Shown piece by piece: positions 34,084 through 43,077 of a stretch of DNA of 64,000 nucleotides. Where the stretch lies: NCBI RefSeq assembly GCF_013522925.1, contig NZ_JAAMQU010000012.1, positions 62,001 to 126,000 of the forward strand. Reading direction: 5' to 3'. This DNA is from Pseudomonas japonica (GTDB lineage: Bacteria; Pseudomonadota; Gammaproteobacteria; Pseudomonadales; Pseudomonadaceae). Each line of letters opens with the position of its first letter. Positions within the stretch are counted from its first letter, which is position 1. The notes beneath the pieces are model-generated. The model worked only from the letters and a program-made list of their open reading frames with translations. It searched no databases and was not told the origin of the DNA. A program made the translations under genes and the position numbers.

Positions 34084-35430
34084 TTACTTAGTGCTTGGCT
34101 CACGATGCGCTTCGGTAAGGCGATATTTCTTGACCTTATCGAACAGGGTGGTCTTGGCCATGCCCAGAACCTGGCTGGCCTGAGTAAGGTTGCCACCGTT
34201 GGCATTCAGCGCGTCCTCGAGAAGGCCCCGCTCGAAAGCCTCCACAGCTTCGGCAAAGTTCAACCGAGAAGCCTGTGCATGGCCGTGCTTGAACAGCGGC
34301 AACCCCAGCGCGTGGCGCTCAGCCACATTGCGCAGCTCGCGCACATTGCCTGGCCAGCTGTGAGCGGCCAGCGCCGAGAGCGTGGCGGGCGTCGCCGGCG
34401 GTACCTCGCGGTCGAACCTCAGCGCGGCCTGGCGCACGAAGTGGTCGAACAGCTCGGGTATGTCCTCACGTCGTTCACGCAGCGGAGCGATGGCAAGGGT
34501 GACCACATTCAGCCGATAGTAGAAATCGCTGCGCAAGTAGCGTTCGTAATTGCCATGAATCAGGTCGGCCTTGGTAGCTGCCAGTAGACGAATATCCACG
34601 TCTACAGGCTGGTTGGAGCCGAGCCGCTCCAGGGTTCGCTCCTGCAACACGCGAAGCATCTTCACTTGAAGCGGATCGGACATGCTTTCCACCTCGTCGA
34701 GAAACAACGTACCGCCATCGGCGTGTTCAACCTTGCCTATGCGCTGCGCATTGGCACCGCCAAACACATGAGCCTCATGGCCGAAGATTTCGCTTTCGAA
34801 CATCGGCTCAGGCAACGCCGCGCAATTCAAGGCAACAAAAGGCTGGGAAGCGCGTCGGCTGAAATCATGCAGGCAGCGGGCAACCAGCTCTTTCCCGGTA
34901 CCCGTCTCGCCCACAATGAGCACATTGGCCGGGGTGTCGGCCACATTGCTGATGGTTTCACGCAGGCTTCTCATGGCTGCGGAACCGCCGATCAAGCGTT
35001 GGTCCAGTGCTTCGCGGCCAGCAAGCCTGCGGCGCAACGACGACACTTCAAGCGCCAATGCCCGTTGTTCCAAGGCTCGCCGCACCACCTCCACAAGCCG
35101 CTCCGGAGAAAAGGGCTTTTCCATAAAGTCGTACGCGCCCTGGCGCATGGCGTTCACCGCCAAAGGAACATCGCCGTGCCCGGTAATCAATACCACCGGA
35201 AGGCTGGCGTCGATTGCCTTCAGCCGCGCCAGCAACTGAAGGCCGTCCATGCCCGGTAACCGGATGTCACTCACTACCACGCCCTGAAAATCCGCCCCGA
35301 CCCGCTCCAGCGCGAGCTCCGCGCTGGCCACGCCCTCACTGGGGATGTCCTCAAGCCCCAGGGCCTGCTGGCAACCCAGCAATACATGAGGGTCATCCTC
35401 GACGATCAATACGCTCAAAGCTGCGTTCAT
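34084..35430 (-). CDS. DctD/AauR-type sigma-54 response regulator with altered GAFTGA loop
   Basis: A 448-residue NtrC-type regulator. The receiver domain (about 1-120) has the phospho-acceptor Asp in VVSDIRLPG. The AAA+ domain (about 150-380) has Walker A GETGTGKE, Walker B GGTLFLDE and the arginine region YRLNVV. The Fis-type HTH is at the C terminus (LTQASQVLGMAKTTLFDKV). The sigma-54 contact loop, usually GAFTGA, reads HVFGGA (GHEAHVFGGANAQRIG), so the key Thr is Gly. It overlaps dctB-like by 4 bases. In related Pseudomonas this pair controls dicarboxylate or acidic amino-acid transport. Confidence 0.88.
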   Translation of the reverse strand: MNAALSVLIVEDDPHVLLGCQQALGLEDIPSEGVASAELALERVGADFQGVVVSDIRLPGMDGLQLLARLKAIDASLPVVLITGHGDVPLAVNAMRQGAYDFMEKPFSPERLVEVVRRALEQRALALEVSSLRRRLAGREALDQRLIGGSAAMRSLRETISNVADTPANVLIVGETGTGKELVARCLHDFSRRASQPFVALNCAALPEPMFESEIFGHEAHVFGGANAQRIGKVEHADGGTLFLDEVESMSDPLQVKMLRVLQERTLERLGSNQPVDVDIRLLAATKADLIHGNYERYLRSDFYYRLNVVTLAIAPLRERREDIPELFDHFVRQAALRFDREVPPATPATLSALAAHSWPGNVRELRNVAERHALGLPLFKHGHAQASRLNFAEAVEAFERGLLEDALNANGGNLTQASQVLGMAKTTLFDKVKKYRLTEAHREPSTK

Positions 35431-37280
35431 GGCTGGGCGTTCCCGGGCTGTGCGTTGTACAAAGGCAGAATGAGGGTGAAGCTGGCGCCAGGGGTTGCCT
35501 CGGTGTCAAGGCGCAGTTGGCCGCCGGCGGCTGCGGCCAACTGCGCCGAAAGCGTGAGCCCCAGGCCAAGCCCCTGCTCGCCGGGTTTGGTAGTGAAGAA
35601 GGGTTCAAACAAGTGGGCGCGGCTCTCGGCATCGATACCCGGGCCATTGTCACTGACGGTGAGCTGATAATGCGTTTCCATGATCTGCCCTGTTATGTCT
35701 ATTCGCGGGGCCGTTTCGCCCTCGAGCGCATCGAGTGCATTACCGATCAGGTTGATAAGGATCAGTTCAAGTCGCGTCTGGTCGATGCTCACTTGCGCCG
35801 GTTCCAGCGTGCAACCCAGCGTCAACGGCCGCGCCTGCAGGCGCTGATCCAGCACGCCCCGGGCCGTATCCACCGCGACGTCAACCTGGGCGCGGCCGCT
35901 GTGTTCACTGCCCCTGGCGAATGCTCGCAGGCTGGCAATGATCCGCCCAAGGCGATCAACCAGGTCGTTGATGGTGTGAAGGTTGGTGCTGGCGACGTCA
36001 AGGCGGCCCCGCTCCAGAAAACGTACCGTGTTTCCGGATAGCGTACGCAATGCCGCCAGGGGCTGGTTCAGCTCATGGGCGATACTGGTGGACATCTGGC
36101 CAATCGCGGCGAGTTTGCCGGCCCGCACCAGATCGTCCTGGGTGCGGCGCAAGGTCTGTTCGGCGTGGCGGCGCTCGCGAATCTGCTCCTTGAGCCGTTC
36201 GTTGCTGTTGCGCAGGTCCTGGGTGCGATCGGCGATTCGCTTTTCCAGCAGGCTGTTCGCCGCCTCCAATGCCTCGCGCGCAGCCAGGCGGGTAGCGATT
36301 ACCTTGCGGCGCTCGTTGCGAGCAATCAACACGATCGCCATCAGGGCAAAAGCAATGGCGGCCAGAACGCCGTGGATGATGGACTCCCGCCGCTGGTCCT
36401 TTAACGGCGTGAGCAGCGTCATGCGCCAACGCGTATCTGTGATCGACAAGCTTTGAGCGAGGTAGCGGGCGGGGCGTACATGGCCGCCGCCGTCTTCCCG
36501 ATTGAGTGTAAGCCGCTCGGCTCCAGCGCTCAGCGGCTCGCGCTCAAGCGGTTGCAACTCGCTTAGCGGTGCCCAGTAGTACTGGAGGCTGCGGGCCAGG
36601 CGTTCACGATGCTCGGCATCCAGCGGCTCTACCGACTTCAGCCGGCGAGTGGCGTCGCTGGACAGGATGATGATGCCGTTCTCGTCACTGACGAAGGCTT
36701 CCAGCCGGGCTTTTTGCCAGCGTGCTTCAAGCGCGTCAAGGCGTACCTTGACCACCGCCACGCCAATCAATGTGCCGTGGTCTCGTAGCCCATGGGCCAG
36801 AAAATAACCCGCCTCGCCGGTGGTGCTTCCTACTCCGTAATAGCGCCCGGGCCGTCCCTCGATCGCATCCTTGAAGTACGGGCGGAACGACAGGTCCTCC
36901 CCTACGAAACTGTCTTGCTCACGCCAGTTGCTGCTGGCGACGACGTGGCCTTGAAGGTCCATCAGGAAAATGGCGCGGCTGGCGCTGCGGGCCTGCAGCC
37001 CGCTCAGGTAAGCATTGACTGTCTGTTGCCCTTCAGGAGTAGGGCTGGTGAGCAGATCCAGAACACTGCGCTCGAGCTCCAGCACGCTGGGAAGGTAGGT
37101 GTATTTATCGAGCTCGCTTTCGACCGCGCGGGCGTGAAGCTCCAACTGGCGAGCGCCGCTGTCTGCCTGGTTGCGCAAACCGATGGCTTCGCTCAACAGG
37201 TAGCCGGCCAGGCCTATCACGGGAATAGCCAGGGCAGCCAGTGGCAGCAGCAGCCACCGGCGAATGAATGGGGTAATCAC
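35427..37280 (-). CDS. DctB/AauS-type sensor histidine kinase
   Basis: A 617-residue inner-membrane sensor. It has two membrane helices (about residues 8-30 and 302-322) around a periplasmic double-PAS (dCACHE) sensor. After a coiled linker the HisKA domain carries the phospho-His in STSIAHELNQPLAALR (about 400-415), and the ATPase domain has NLIGNALDALE, DNGPGI and GLGLGLTLS. It pairs with the overlapping regulator gene. The family senses C4-dicarboxylates or acidic amino acids. The start GTG at 37280 has only a weak ribosome site. No cognate transporter is next to it. Confidence 0.9.
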   Translation of the reverse strand: MITPFIRRWLLLPLAALAIPVIGLAGYLLSEAIGLRNQADSGARQLELHARAVESELDKYTYLPSVLELERSVLDLLTSPTPEGQQTVNAYLSGLQARSASRAIFLMDLQGHVVASSNWREQDSFVGEDLSFRPYFKDAIEGRPGRYYGVGSTTGEAGYFLAHGLRDHGTLIGVAVVKVRLDALEARWQKARLEAFVSDENGIIILSSDATRRLKSVEPLDAEHRERLARSLQYYWAPLSELQPLEREPLSAGAERLTLNREDGGGHVRPARYLAQSLSITDTRWRMTLLTPLKDQRRESIIHGVLAAIAFALMAIVLIARNERRKVIATRLAAREALEAANSLLEKRIADRTQDLRNSNERLKEQIRERRHAEQTLRRTQDDLVRAGKLAAIGQMSTSIAHELNQPLAALRTLSGNTVRFLERGRLDVASTNLHTINDLVDRLGRIIASLRAFARGSEHSGRAQVDVAVDTARGVLDQRLQARPLTLGCTLEPAQVSIDQTRLELILINLIGNALDALEGETAPRIDITGQIMETHYQLTVSDNGPGIDAESRAHLFEPFFTTKPGEQGLGLGLTLSAQLAAAAGGQLRLDTEATPGASFTLILPLYNAQPGNAQP

Positions 37281-37362
37281 GGCAGCGAAGATGGTATTGG
37301 CAAGCGGGGCGCCATTTCAACACAGGCACACCCGCCCGCCAATGCTGGCGGAGCTCAATGGC

Positions 37363-38892
37363 TCAGGCGGCGCGGTGGTTGCCGTTGCTGATAACCGCCC
37401 GAGCCAGGTAGTTCTCGAGCCCCTGCTGCGCGGCATCGTCCAGGAACAGCCCCAGCTTGGTCCGCCGCCAGAGAATGTCCTCGGCCGAGCGCGCCCATTC
37501 CTCTTGAACGAGGTAATCGACTTCGCGGCTGTAGAGGCCCTCACCAAACAGCTGGCCCAGGTCGGACAAGCGTTCGCAGCCTTCCAAAAGCTTCCAGCCG
37601 CGTGCGCCATAAGTGACGGACCACCGCGCGGCCAGGGCGGCAGGCAACCAGGGTGCGCGAGCCTGGAATGCCTCGGCCAGTGCCTTTGGCGTGGTCATGC
37701 CTTCGCCACCCGGCAATGGCGCGTTGACGGTCCAGCCTGCGCCCATTTCAGGGAAGAAGGGCTTGAGCTGCGCCATGGCCGACTCCGCCAGCTTGCGATA
37801 AGTGGTGAGCTTGCCGCCGAACACGGACAGCAGCGGCGCCTGGCCGGGCTCGTGGCTCAGAGCAAGGGTGTAGTCACGGGTGATGGCCGATGGGTTATCG
37901 GACTCGTCGTTGCACAATGGGCGCACCCCGGAATACGTACGCAGGACGTCTTCGGCGGTGAGCTGGTGCTTGAAGTGGTCATTCACCACCCTGAGGATGT
38001 AGTCCGTTTCCTCGCGCGTGATCGCAACCTTGGACGGGTCACCGGTGTACTCGCGATCGGTGGTCCCGATGATGGTGAAGCGATCAAGGTAAGGAATCGC
38101 GAACACGATGCGCTGGTCAGTGTTTTGCAAAATGTAGGCGTGCTCGCCTTCATAGAGCCGCGGGACGATCAAATGGCTGCCCTGGATCAGGCGAATGCCG
38201 TAAGGCGAGGTCAGCTTGAGGTCTTCCCGGATGAAACGGGCGACCCAAGGGCCCGCAGCATTCACCAACGCCTTGGCCCGAACAGTGTAACGCTCACCCG
38301 CGGGCCCTTCGAGCTGCACTTCCCACACGCCATTGTTGCGTTGCGCCTGAAGGCAGCGCGTACGCGTGCGTACATGGGCGCCGTGCTCGCGCGCGGCGAT
38401 GGCGTTGAGGGCTACGAGCCGAGCGTCATCTACCCAGCAATCGGAGTATTCGAACCCGCGCTTGAGGTCGGCCTTGAGTGGGTTTCGCGGCCCGAAGCGC
38501 AAGCTGCGTGAGGCCGGCAGCTTTTCACGCTTGCCCAGGTGATCGTAAAGGAACAGGCCCGCGCGGATCATCCAGGCCGGCCGCAGGTGCGGCTGATGGG
38601 GGAGCACAAACCGCATGGGCTTGACGATGTGTGGCGCTTTGGCCAGCAACACTTCACGTTCAGCCAAGGCTTCTCGCACCAGGCGGAATTCGTAATGCTC
38701 CAGATAGCGCAGCCCACCATGGATCAGCTTGCTGCTGGCTGATGACGTATGGCTGGCCAGATCGTCCTTTTCGCAAAGGAACACCGACAGCCCACGGCCA
38801 GCGGCATCCGCAGCGATGCCCACGCCATTGATACCGCCGCCGATCACCGCAACGTCGTAAAGGGTTTCGGTCGAAGCTGAGGTATCGGGCAT
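37363..38892 (-). CDS. glpD: Aerobic glycerol-3-phosphate dehydrogenase GlpD
   Basis: A 509-residue membrane-associated flavoprotein that oxidises glycerol 3-phosphate to dihydroxyacetone phosphate and passes electrons to ubiquinone. The FAD motif GGGINGVGIAADAAGRG is at about residues 16-32, and LIHGGLRYLEH and TTDREY are family signatures. GGAGG lies 6 bases before the ATG. It is the last gene of the glpFKRD cluster and has its own upstream palindromes. A weak hairpin (CCGCCA/TGGCGG, 37336-37351) follows it. Confidence 0.95.
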   Translation of the reverse strand: MPDTSASTETLYDVAVIGGGINGVGIAADAAGRGLSVFLCEKDDLASHTSSASSKLIHGGLRYLEHYEFRLVREALAEREVLLAKAPHIVKPMRFVLPHQPHLRPAWMIRAGLFLYDHLGKREKLPASRSLRFGPRNPLKADLKRGFEYSDCWVDDARLVALNAIAAREHGAHVRTRTRCLQAQRNNGVWEVQLEGPAGERYTVRAKALVNAAGPWVARFIREDLKLTSPYGIRLIQGSHLIVPRLYEGEHAYILQNTDQRIVFAIPYLDRFTIIGTTDREYTGDPSKVAITREETDYILRVVNDHFKHQLTAEDVLRTYSGVRPLCNDESDNPSAITRDYTLALSHEPGQAPLLSVFGGKLTTYRKLAESAMAQLKPFFPEMGAGWTVNAPLPGGEGMTTPKALAEAFQARAPWLPAALAARWSVTYGARGWKLLEGCERLSDLGQLFGEGLYSREVDYLVQEEWARSAEDILWRRTKLGLFLDDAAQQGLENYLARAVISNGNHRAA

Positions 38893-38923
38893 GTGGGCCT
38901 CCAGGCGGATTCGAAATTTATCC

Positions 38924-38950
38924 GAACATCAAATGTTCATTTTCGAAAAT
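38924..38950 (-). promoter_or_regulatory. GlpR operator candidates before glpD
   Basis: Two adjacent palindromes: GAACAT-CAA-ATGTTC (38924-38938) and the perfect ATTTTCGAAAAT (38939-38950). They lie 31-58 bases before the glpD start. The ATGTTC half-site resembles the E. coli GlpR site, and TTCG/CGAA halves recur upstream of glpF. Binding is not demonstrated. Confidence 0.55.
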
Positions 38951-39061
38951 GGTAGCCCAACATTCGCGCAGCCGCTACCCAATGATGATTGAAAATCTTC
39001 ATCGGGTGAGCGGAAAACAACAATTATGAAAATGCGAGGAACCTTTGACCGGGGCTGAGCT

Positions 39062-39820
39062 TCACACCACGTCCAGGCGCACCTTGTGCTGGTTGAGCTG
39101 CTGAACAAGGGCCGGGGCTGGCGCGCTGTCCGTTACCAGGCAGTCGATCAGGGCGATCGAGCCCAGCCGTACCATGGCATTGCGGCCGAACTTGCTGGAG
39201 TCCGCCGCGAGGATGACCTGGCGCGCGTTGGCGATAATCGCTTGGGAGACCCGTACTTCCTGGTAATCGAAATCCAGCAGGCTGCCGTCTTCCTCGTCGA
39301 TCCCACTGATGCCTACCAGTGCGTAATCCACCTTGAACTGGCTGATGAAGTCCACGCATGCCTGGCCCACCACGCCGCCGTCACGCCTTACGGTACCGCC
39401 GGCCAACAGCACCTCGAAATCCTCCTTTCCACTGAGGATGGACGCCACATGGATATTGTTGGTGATGATCTTCAGCTGGTTGTGGTTGAGCAAAGCGCGG
39501 GCGATGGATTCGGTGGTGGTACCGATATTGATGAACAGCGAAGCGTGGTCCGGGACCTGAGCCGCGATGGCTTCGGCGATCCGTTGTTTTTCATCGCGCA
39601 TCTGGTCGGCGCGCATGGCGTATGCGGTGTTTTCGATGCTGGAATCGTAGGCAGCACCACCGTGGTAGCGGCGCAACAGCCCGCCCTCGGCAAGCTGGTT
39701 GATATCCCGGCGAATGGTTTGAGGCGTGACCACGAACAGTTGAGCCATCTCTTCGATGCTCACGTAGCCGCGCTCTCGCACCAGTTCGATGATCTGCTGC
39801 TGACGGGGGGGCAGGTTCAT
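39062..39820 (-). CDS. glpR: DeoR-family glycerol 3-phosphate repressor GlpR
   Basis: A 252-residue regulator. The DeoR HTH is at about residues 3-57 (RQQQIIELVRERGYVSIEEM, VTPQTIRRDINQL). The sugar-phosphate sensor domain is at about 75-235 (LFINIGTTTESIARAL, GISGIDEEDGSLLDFD). It represses glp genes and is released by glycerol 3-phosphate in known systems. The frame opens at 39844, but the ATG at 39820 (MNLPPRQQQ) is the family start and has GGACTTCCC upstream, a poor ribosome site. Confidence 0.93.
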   Translation of the reverse strand: MNLPPRQQQIIELVRERGYVSIEEMAQLFVVTPQTIRRDINQLAEGGLLRRYHGGAAYDSSIENTAYAMRADQMRDEKQRIAEAIAAQVPDHASLFINIGTTTESIARALLNHNQLKIITNNIHVASILSGKEDFEVLLAGGTVRRDGGVVGQACVDFISQFKVDYALVGISGIDEEDGSLLDFDYQEVRVSQAIIANARQVILAADSSKFGRNAMVRLGSIALIDCLVTDSAPAPALVQQLNQHKVRLDVV

Positions 39821-39903
39821 GGGAAGTCCTTGTCGCAGTAACAAAATTTTCCCATGATGCCGCAGCGCCCCCCGGTTTCGCTAGCCCGGTGCGGGCAGGG
39901 TGA

Positions 39904-41385
39904 TCATTCGGCCCAGCCGCGGGTGCGCTCGACCGCCCGTTGCCAGCCCGCATAACTGGCCTGCCGCTGAGCTTCGTCTATCTGTGGCGTGAACGTACGT
40001 TCGATCACCGCCTTGTTGCGCAGCTCATCCAGGCTACCCCAGAAGCCAGAGGCCAGGCCCGCCAGATACGCTGCGCCCAGGGCCGTGGTCTCGCGCATTT
40101 GCGGCCGCTCCACCGGTGTGCCGAGGATGTCGGCCTGGAATTGCATCAGGAAGTTGTTGGCCACCGCGCCGCCATCCACCCGCAGTGCACTCAACCGTGC
40201 ACCGGCATCCTGCTGCATGGCATCGAGTACATCACGGGTTTGATAGGCGATGGATTCCAGCGCGGCGCGAATGATGTGGTCCACCTTCACGCCACGGGTC
40301 AGGCCGAACAGCGCACCGCGAGCGTACGGGTCCCAGTAGGGCGCGCCCAGGCCTGTGAAGGCGGGCACCAGGTAAACGCCATTGCTGTCCTTTACCTTGG
40401 TGGCGAAATACTCGGTATCGAGGGCGTCATTGACTACCTTCAGCTCATCGCGCAACCACTGCACGGTGGAGCCCCCGTTGAACACCGCGCCTTCCAGTGC
40501 GTAAGCCACTTCGCCACGCGGGCCGCAAGCGAGGGTAGTGAGCAGGCCATGGCGGGACGATACCGCTTTGCTGCCGGTGTTCATCAACAGGAAGCAGCCC
40601 GTGCCGTAGGTGTTCTTGGCCTCGCCCGGGTTGACACACATCTGGCCGAATAGCGCGGCCTGCTGATCGCCGGCAATACCTGCGATGTCGATACCGCTTT
40701 TGGTCTGGCCATACACTTCAGACGACGAACGCACCTGCGGCAGCATCTGCTCAGGGATGTCCAGCACCTCCAGCATCCGCTTGTCCCACTGCAGCGTATG
40801 GATGTTGAACATCAAGGTGCGGGAAGCGTTGGTATAGTCGGTGACATGCACCTTGCCGCCAGTGAATTTCCAGATCAGCCAGGTATCCACCGTCCCGAAC
40901 AGCAATTCGCCGCGCCGTGCGCGTTCGCGGCTTCCTTCCACATGGTCGAGAATCCACTTGACCTTGGTACCGGAAAAATAGGGGTCGATGACCAGGCCCG
41001 TGGTTTCGCGGATGTAATCCTCAAAGCCGTCGCGCTTGAGCTGTTCGCAGATTTCGGTACTGCGCCTGCATTGCCAGACGACAGCGTTATGGATCGGGCG
41101 GCCGGACGCTTTGTCCCATACCACGACGGTTTCCCGTTGGTTGGTAATGCCCAGTGCCGCCACCTGGGCATGGCTGAGGCCGGCTTGGGCGAGGGCTTCC
41201 ACCATGGTCGCGCTTTGCGTGGCGAAGATTTCCATCGGGTCATGCTCTACCCACCCAGGTTGAGGATAGTGCTGAGCGAACTCTCGCTGGGCAGAGCAGA
41301 CAACGTTGGCATCCCGGTCGAAGATGATTGCGCGGGAACTGGTAGTGCCTTGGTCAAGGGCGATGATGTAATTCTTGTCGTTCAT
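39904..41385 (-). CDS. glpK: Glycerol kinase GlpK
   Basis: A 493-residue FGGY kinase that makes glycerol 3-phosphate from glycerol and ATP. Opening motif IIALDQGTTSSRAI, then NQRETVVVWD, WQCRRST, the FGGY signature GVYLVPAFTGLGAPYWD (about 340-356) and RALFGLTRG-like region. It lies 50 bases after glpF and 83 before glpR, so these three are likely one transcript. It is distinct from the FGGY kinase at 14843, which lacks the glycerol-type residues such as the RET motif. Confidence 0.96.
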   Translation of the reverse strand: MNDKNYIIALDQGTTSSRAIIFDRDANVVCSAQREFAQHYPQPGWVEHDPMEIFATQSATMVEALAQAGLSHAQVAALGITNQRETVVVWDKASGRPIHNAVVWQCRRSTEICEQLKRDGFEDYIRETTGLVIDPYFSGTKVKWILDHVEGSRERARRGELLFGTVDTWLIWKFTGGKVHVTDYTNASRTLMFNIHTLQWDKRMLEVLDIPEQMLPQVRSSSEVYGQTKSGIDIAGIAGDQQAALFGQMCVNPGEAKNTYGTGCFLLMNTGSKAVSSRHGLLTTLACGPRGEVAYALEGAVFNGGSTVQWLRDELKVVNDALDTEYFATKVKDSNGVYLVPAFTGLGAPYWDPYARGALFGLTRGVKVDHIIRAALESIAYQTRDVLDAMQQDAGARLSALRVDGGAVANNFLMQFQADILGTPVERPQMRETTALGAAYLAGLASGFWGSLDELRNKAVIERTFTPQIDEAQRQASYAGWQRAVERTRGWAE

Positions 41386-41435
41386 GGCGGTTGCCTTGAT
41401 TGTTGTTGGTTGGGTCGACTGTCACGCAGGTCAGG

Positions 41436-42299
41436 TCAGGACACGCGCGCATCGGCCTCTTTTGCGGGATCTTCGGCCGTGCTGGAAGTATGGCTTGCAG
41501 GGGAGGCGACCGGGAGATGGCGCGCCAGCAGCAGGCGATAGCTCACTGCCCCGAAGCATGCGCCCAGAATGGGAGCGGCGATGGGGATCACGAAGTAGGG
41601 AAGCTCGCGGCCACCGGTGAAGGCAATGTCGCCCCAGCCGGCCAGGAAGGTCATCAGCTTGGGGCCAAAATCCCGTGCCGGGTTCATGGCGAAGCCGGTC
41701 AGCGGCCCCATGGCGCTACCGATGACGGCAATCAGCAGCCCGATCAGCAGGGGGGCCAGAGGCCCACGCGGCAGGCCATTGTTGTCATCGGTAAGCGCCA
41801 TGATGACGGCCATCAGGATGGCAGTGATCACCGCTTCCACAAGGAACGCCTGGCCATCGCTCAGCGCCGCGTTGGGGTAGGTAGAGAAGACGCTTGCCAG
41901 CTCCAGGCTCGCCTCGGTGCCACGTACCATCTGATGCGCGTGTTCATATTCGAAAAAAAGCGCGCTGTACAGGGTATATACCAAGGCTGCTCCGCAGAAC
42001 GCGCCTGCCACCTGCGCAACGATATAAAACGGCAGCTTGCGCCGCTCGAAATCACCGAACAGGCACAGGGCAATACTGACGGCCGGGTTGAGATGCGCAC
42101 CGGATACTCCAGCCGTAAGGTAGATCGCCATGCTTACGCCTACGCCCCAGATCACGCTGATTTCCCATAACCCGAAACTGGCGCCGGCAACCTTGAGAGC
42201 CGCGACGCAGCCGGTGCCGAAGAAGATCAGCAGGGCGGTGCCCAGGAACTCGGCCGTGCATTGGCCGGACAGCAGGGGCTTGCTTGCATCGTTGTACAT
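41436..42299 (-). CDS. glpF: Glycerol uptake facilitator GlpF
   Basis: A 287-residue aquaglyceroporin with six membrane helices. Both NPA boxes are present: NPAVS (about residue 68) and NPARD (about 206), the latter followed by the Arg and Asp of the glycerol filter. The C-terminal tail (about 260-287) is polar. An ATG at 42311 opens the frame, but GAGGT lies 7 bases before the ATG at 42299 (MYNDASKP), so that start is preferred. First gene of the glp operon. Confidence 0.93.
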   Translation of the reverse strand: MYNDASKPLLSGQCTAEFLGTALLIFFGTGCVAALKVAGASFGLWEISVIWGVGVSMAIYLTAGVSGAHLNPAVSIALCLFGDFERRKLPFYIVAQVAGAFCGAALVYTLYSALFFEYEHAHQMVRGTEASLELASVFSTYPNAALSDGQAFLVEAVITAILMAVIMALTDDNNGLPRGPLAPLLIGLLIAVIGSAMGPLTGFAMNPARDFGPKLMTFLAGWGDIAFTGGRELPYFVIPIAAPILGACFGAVSYRLLLARHLPVASPASHTSSTAEDPAKEADARVS

Positions 42300-42416
42300 C
42301 CAGTACCTCATTTTTGTTGTTGTTCAGCGTACCGTCACGCGGCGTGGCCACAAAATCAGCCGGCGACGTTCTCGGACGGAATAGACGAACTCAAGGCAAA
42401 AAGGTTCTGCCCTGCA

Positions 42417-42428
42417 TTCGTAAACGAA
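42417..42428 (-). promoter_or_regulatory. GlpR-like half-site repeat upstream of glpF
   Basis: TTCG-TAAA-CGAA, within the 274-base gap between glpF and ybaK. TTCGAA also occurs at about 42474. The same TTCG/CGAA core is in the perfect palindrome before glpD. No other gene is visible in this gap. Confidence 0.4.
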
Positions 42429-42573
42429 AAAATATAACCAGTAAATGCGTATGTAAAGATCGGATTCGAACCTTTTTGAGTCAAAACCTTGCCCGAGCAC
42501 GGGGGCCGCGCCAATTCGCGTCTTTGCATATAAGCTTGGGCTTCAAATCGTTGCTTCGGTTGCCGTCGAAACC

Positions 42574-43044
42574 ATGACCCCCGCCATTGACCTGTTGAAG
42601 AAACACCGCGTCACCTATCAGGTCCATGCTTATGAGCATGATCCCAAAGCGCCTTCCTACGGGCTCGAAGCTGCCGAGAAGCTCGGGCTGGAGCCTGAGC
42701 GGGTATTCAAGACATTGCTTGCCGCCAGCGAGCGGCATGAGCTGCTGGTCGCAGTAGTGCCGGTGGTGGGGAGCCTGGACCTCAAGGCACTGGCCCAGGC
42801 TGCCGGGGTGAAGAAGTGTGACATGGCAGATCCTTTGGCCGCTCAGCGAGCCACGGGCTATCTGCTAGGGGGTATCAGCCCCCTGGGGCAAAAGAAACGC
42901 CTGCGCACGTTCATCGACGCGCGCGCAAGCGGCTTCGAAACTATATTCGTCAGTGCAGGGCGACGTGGCTTGGAAGTTGAACTGCCCGCCAGTGCATTGG
43001 CCACTCTCACTACAGCTGCGTTCGCGGCTATAGGGAAAGGCTGA
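42574..43044 (+). CDS. ybaK: Cys-tRNA(Pro)/Cys-tRNA(Cys) deacylase YbaK
   Basis: A 156-residue YbaK/EbsC-family editing enzyme, which removes Cys from mischarged tRNA-Pro in trans. It has the invariant Lys in VFKTLLA (about residue 48) and the GGISPLGQKKRLRTFID block (about 107-123), where GxxSP is a family hallmark. Length is typical. It is divergent from glpF. The ribosome site is weak (TTGCCGTCGAAACC). Confidence 0.92.
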   Translation: MTPAIDLLKKHRVTYQVHAYEHDPKAPSYGLEAAEKLGLEPERVFKTLLAASERHELLVAVVPVVGSLDLKALAQAAGVKKCDMADPLAAQRATGYLLGGISPLGQKKRLRTFIDARASGFETIFVSAGRRGLEVELPASALATLTTAAFAAIGKG

Positions 43045-43077
43045 GCGGGTAGACGGTGGAGTGCATCAGGGGGGTGT

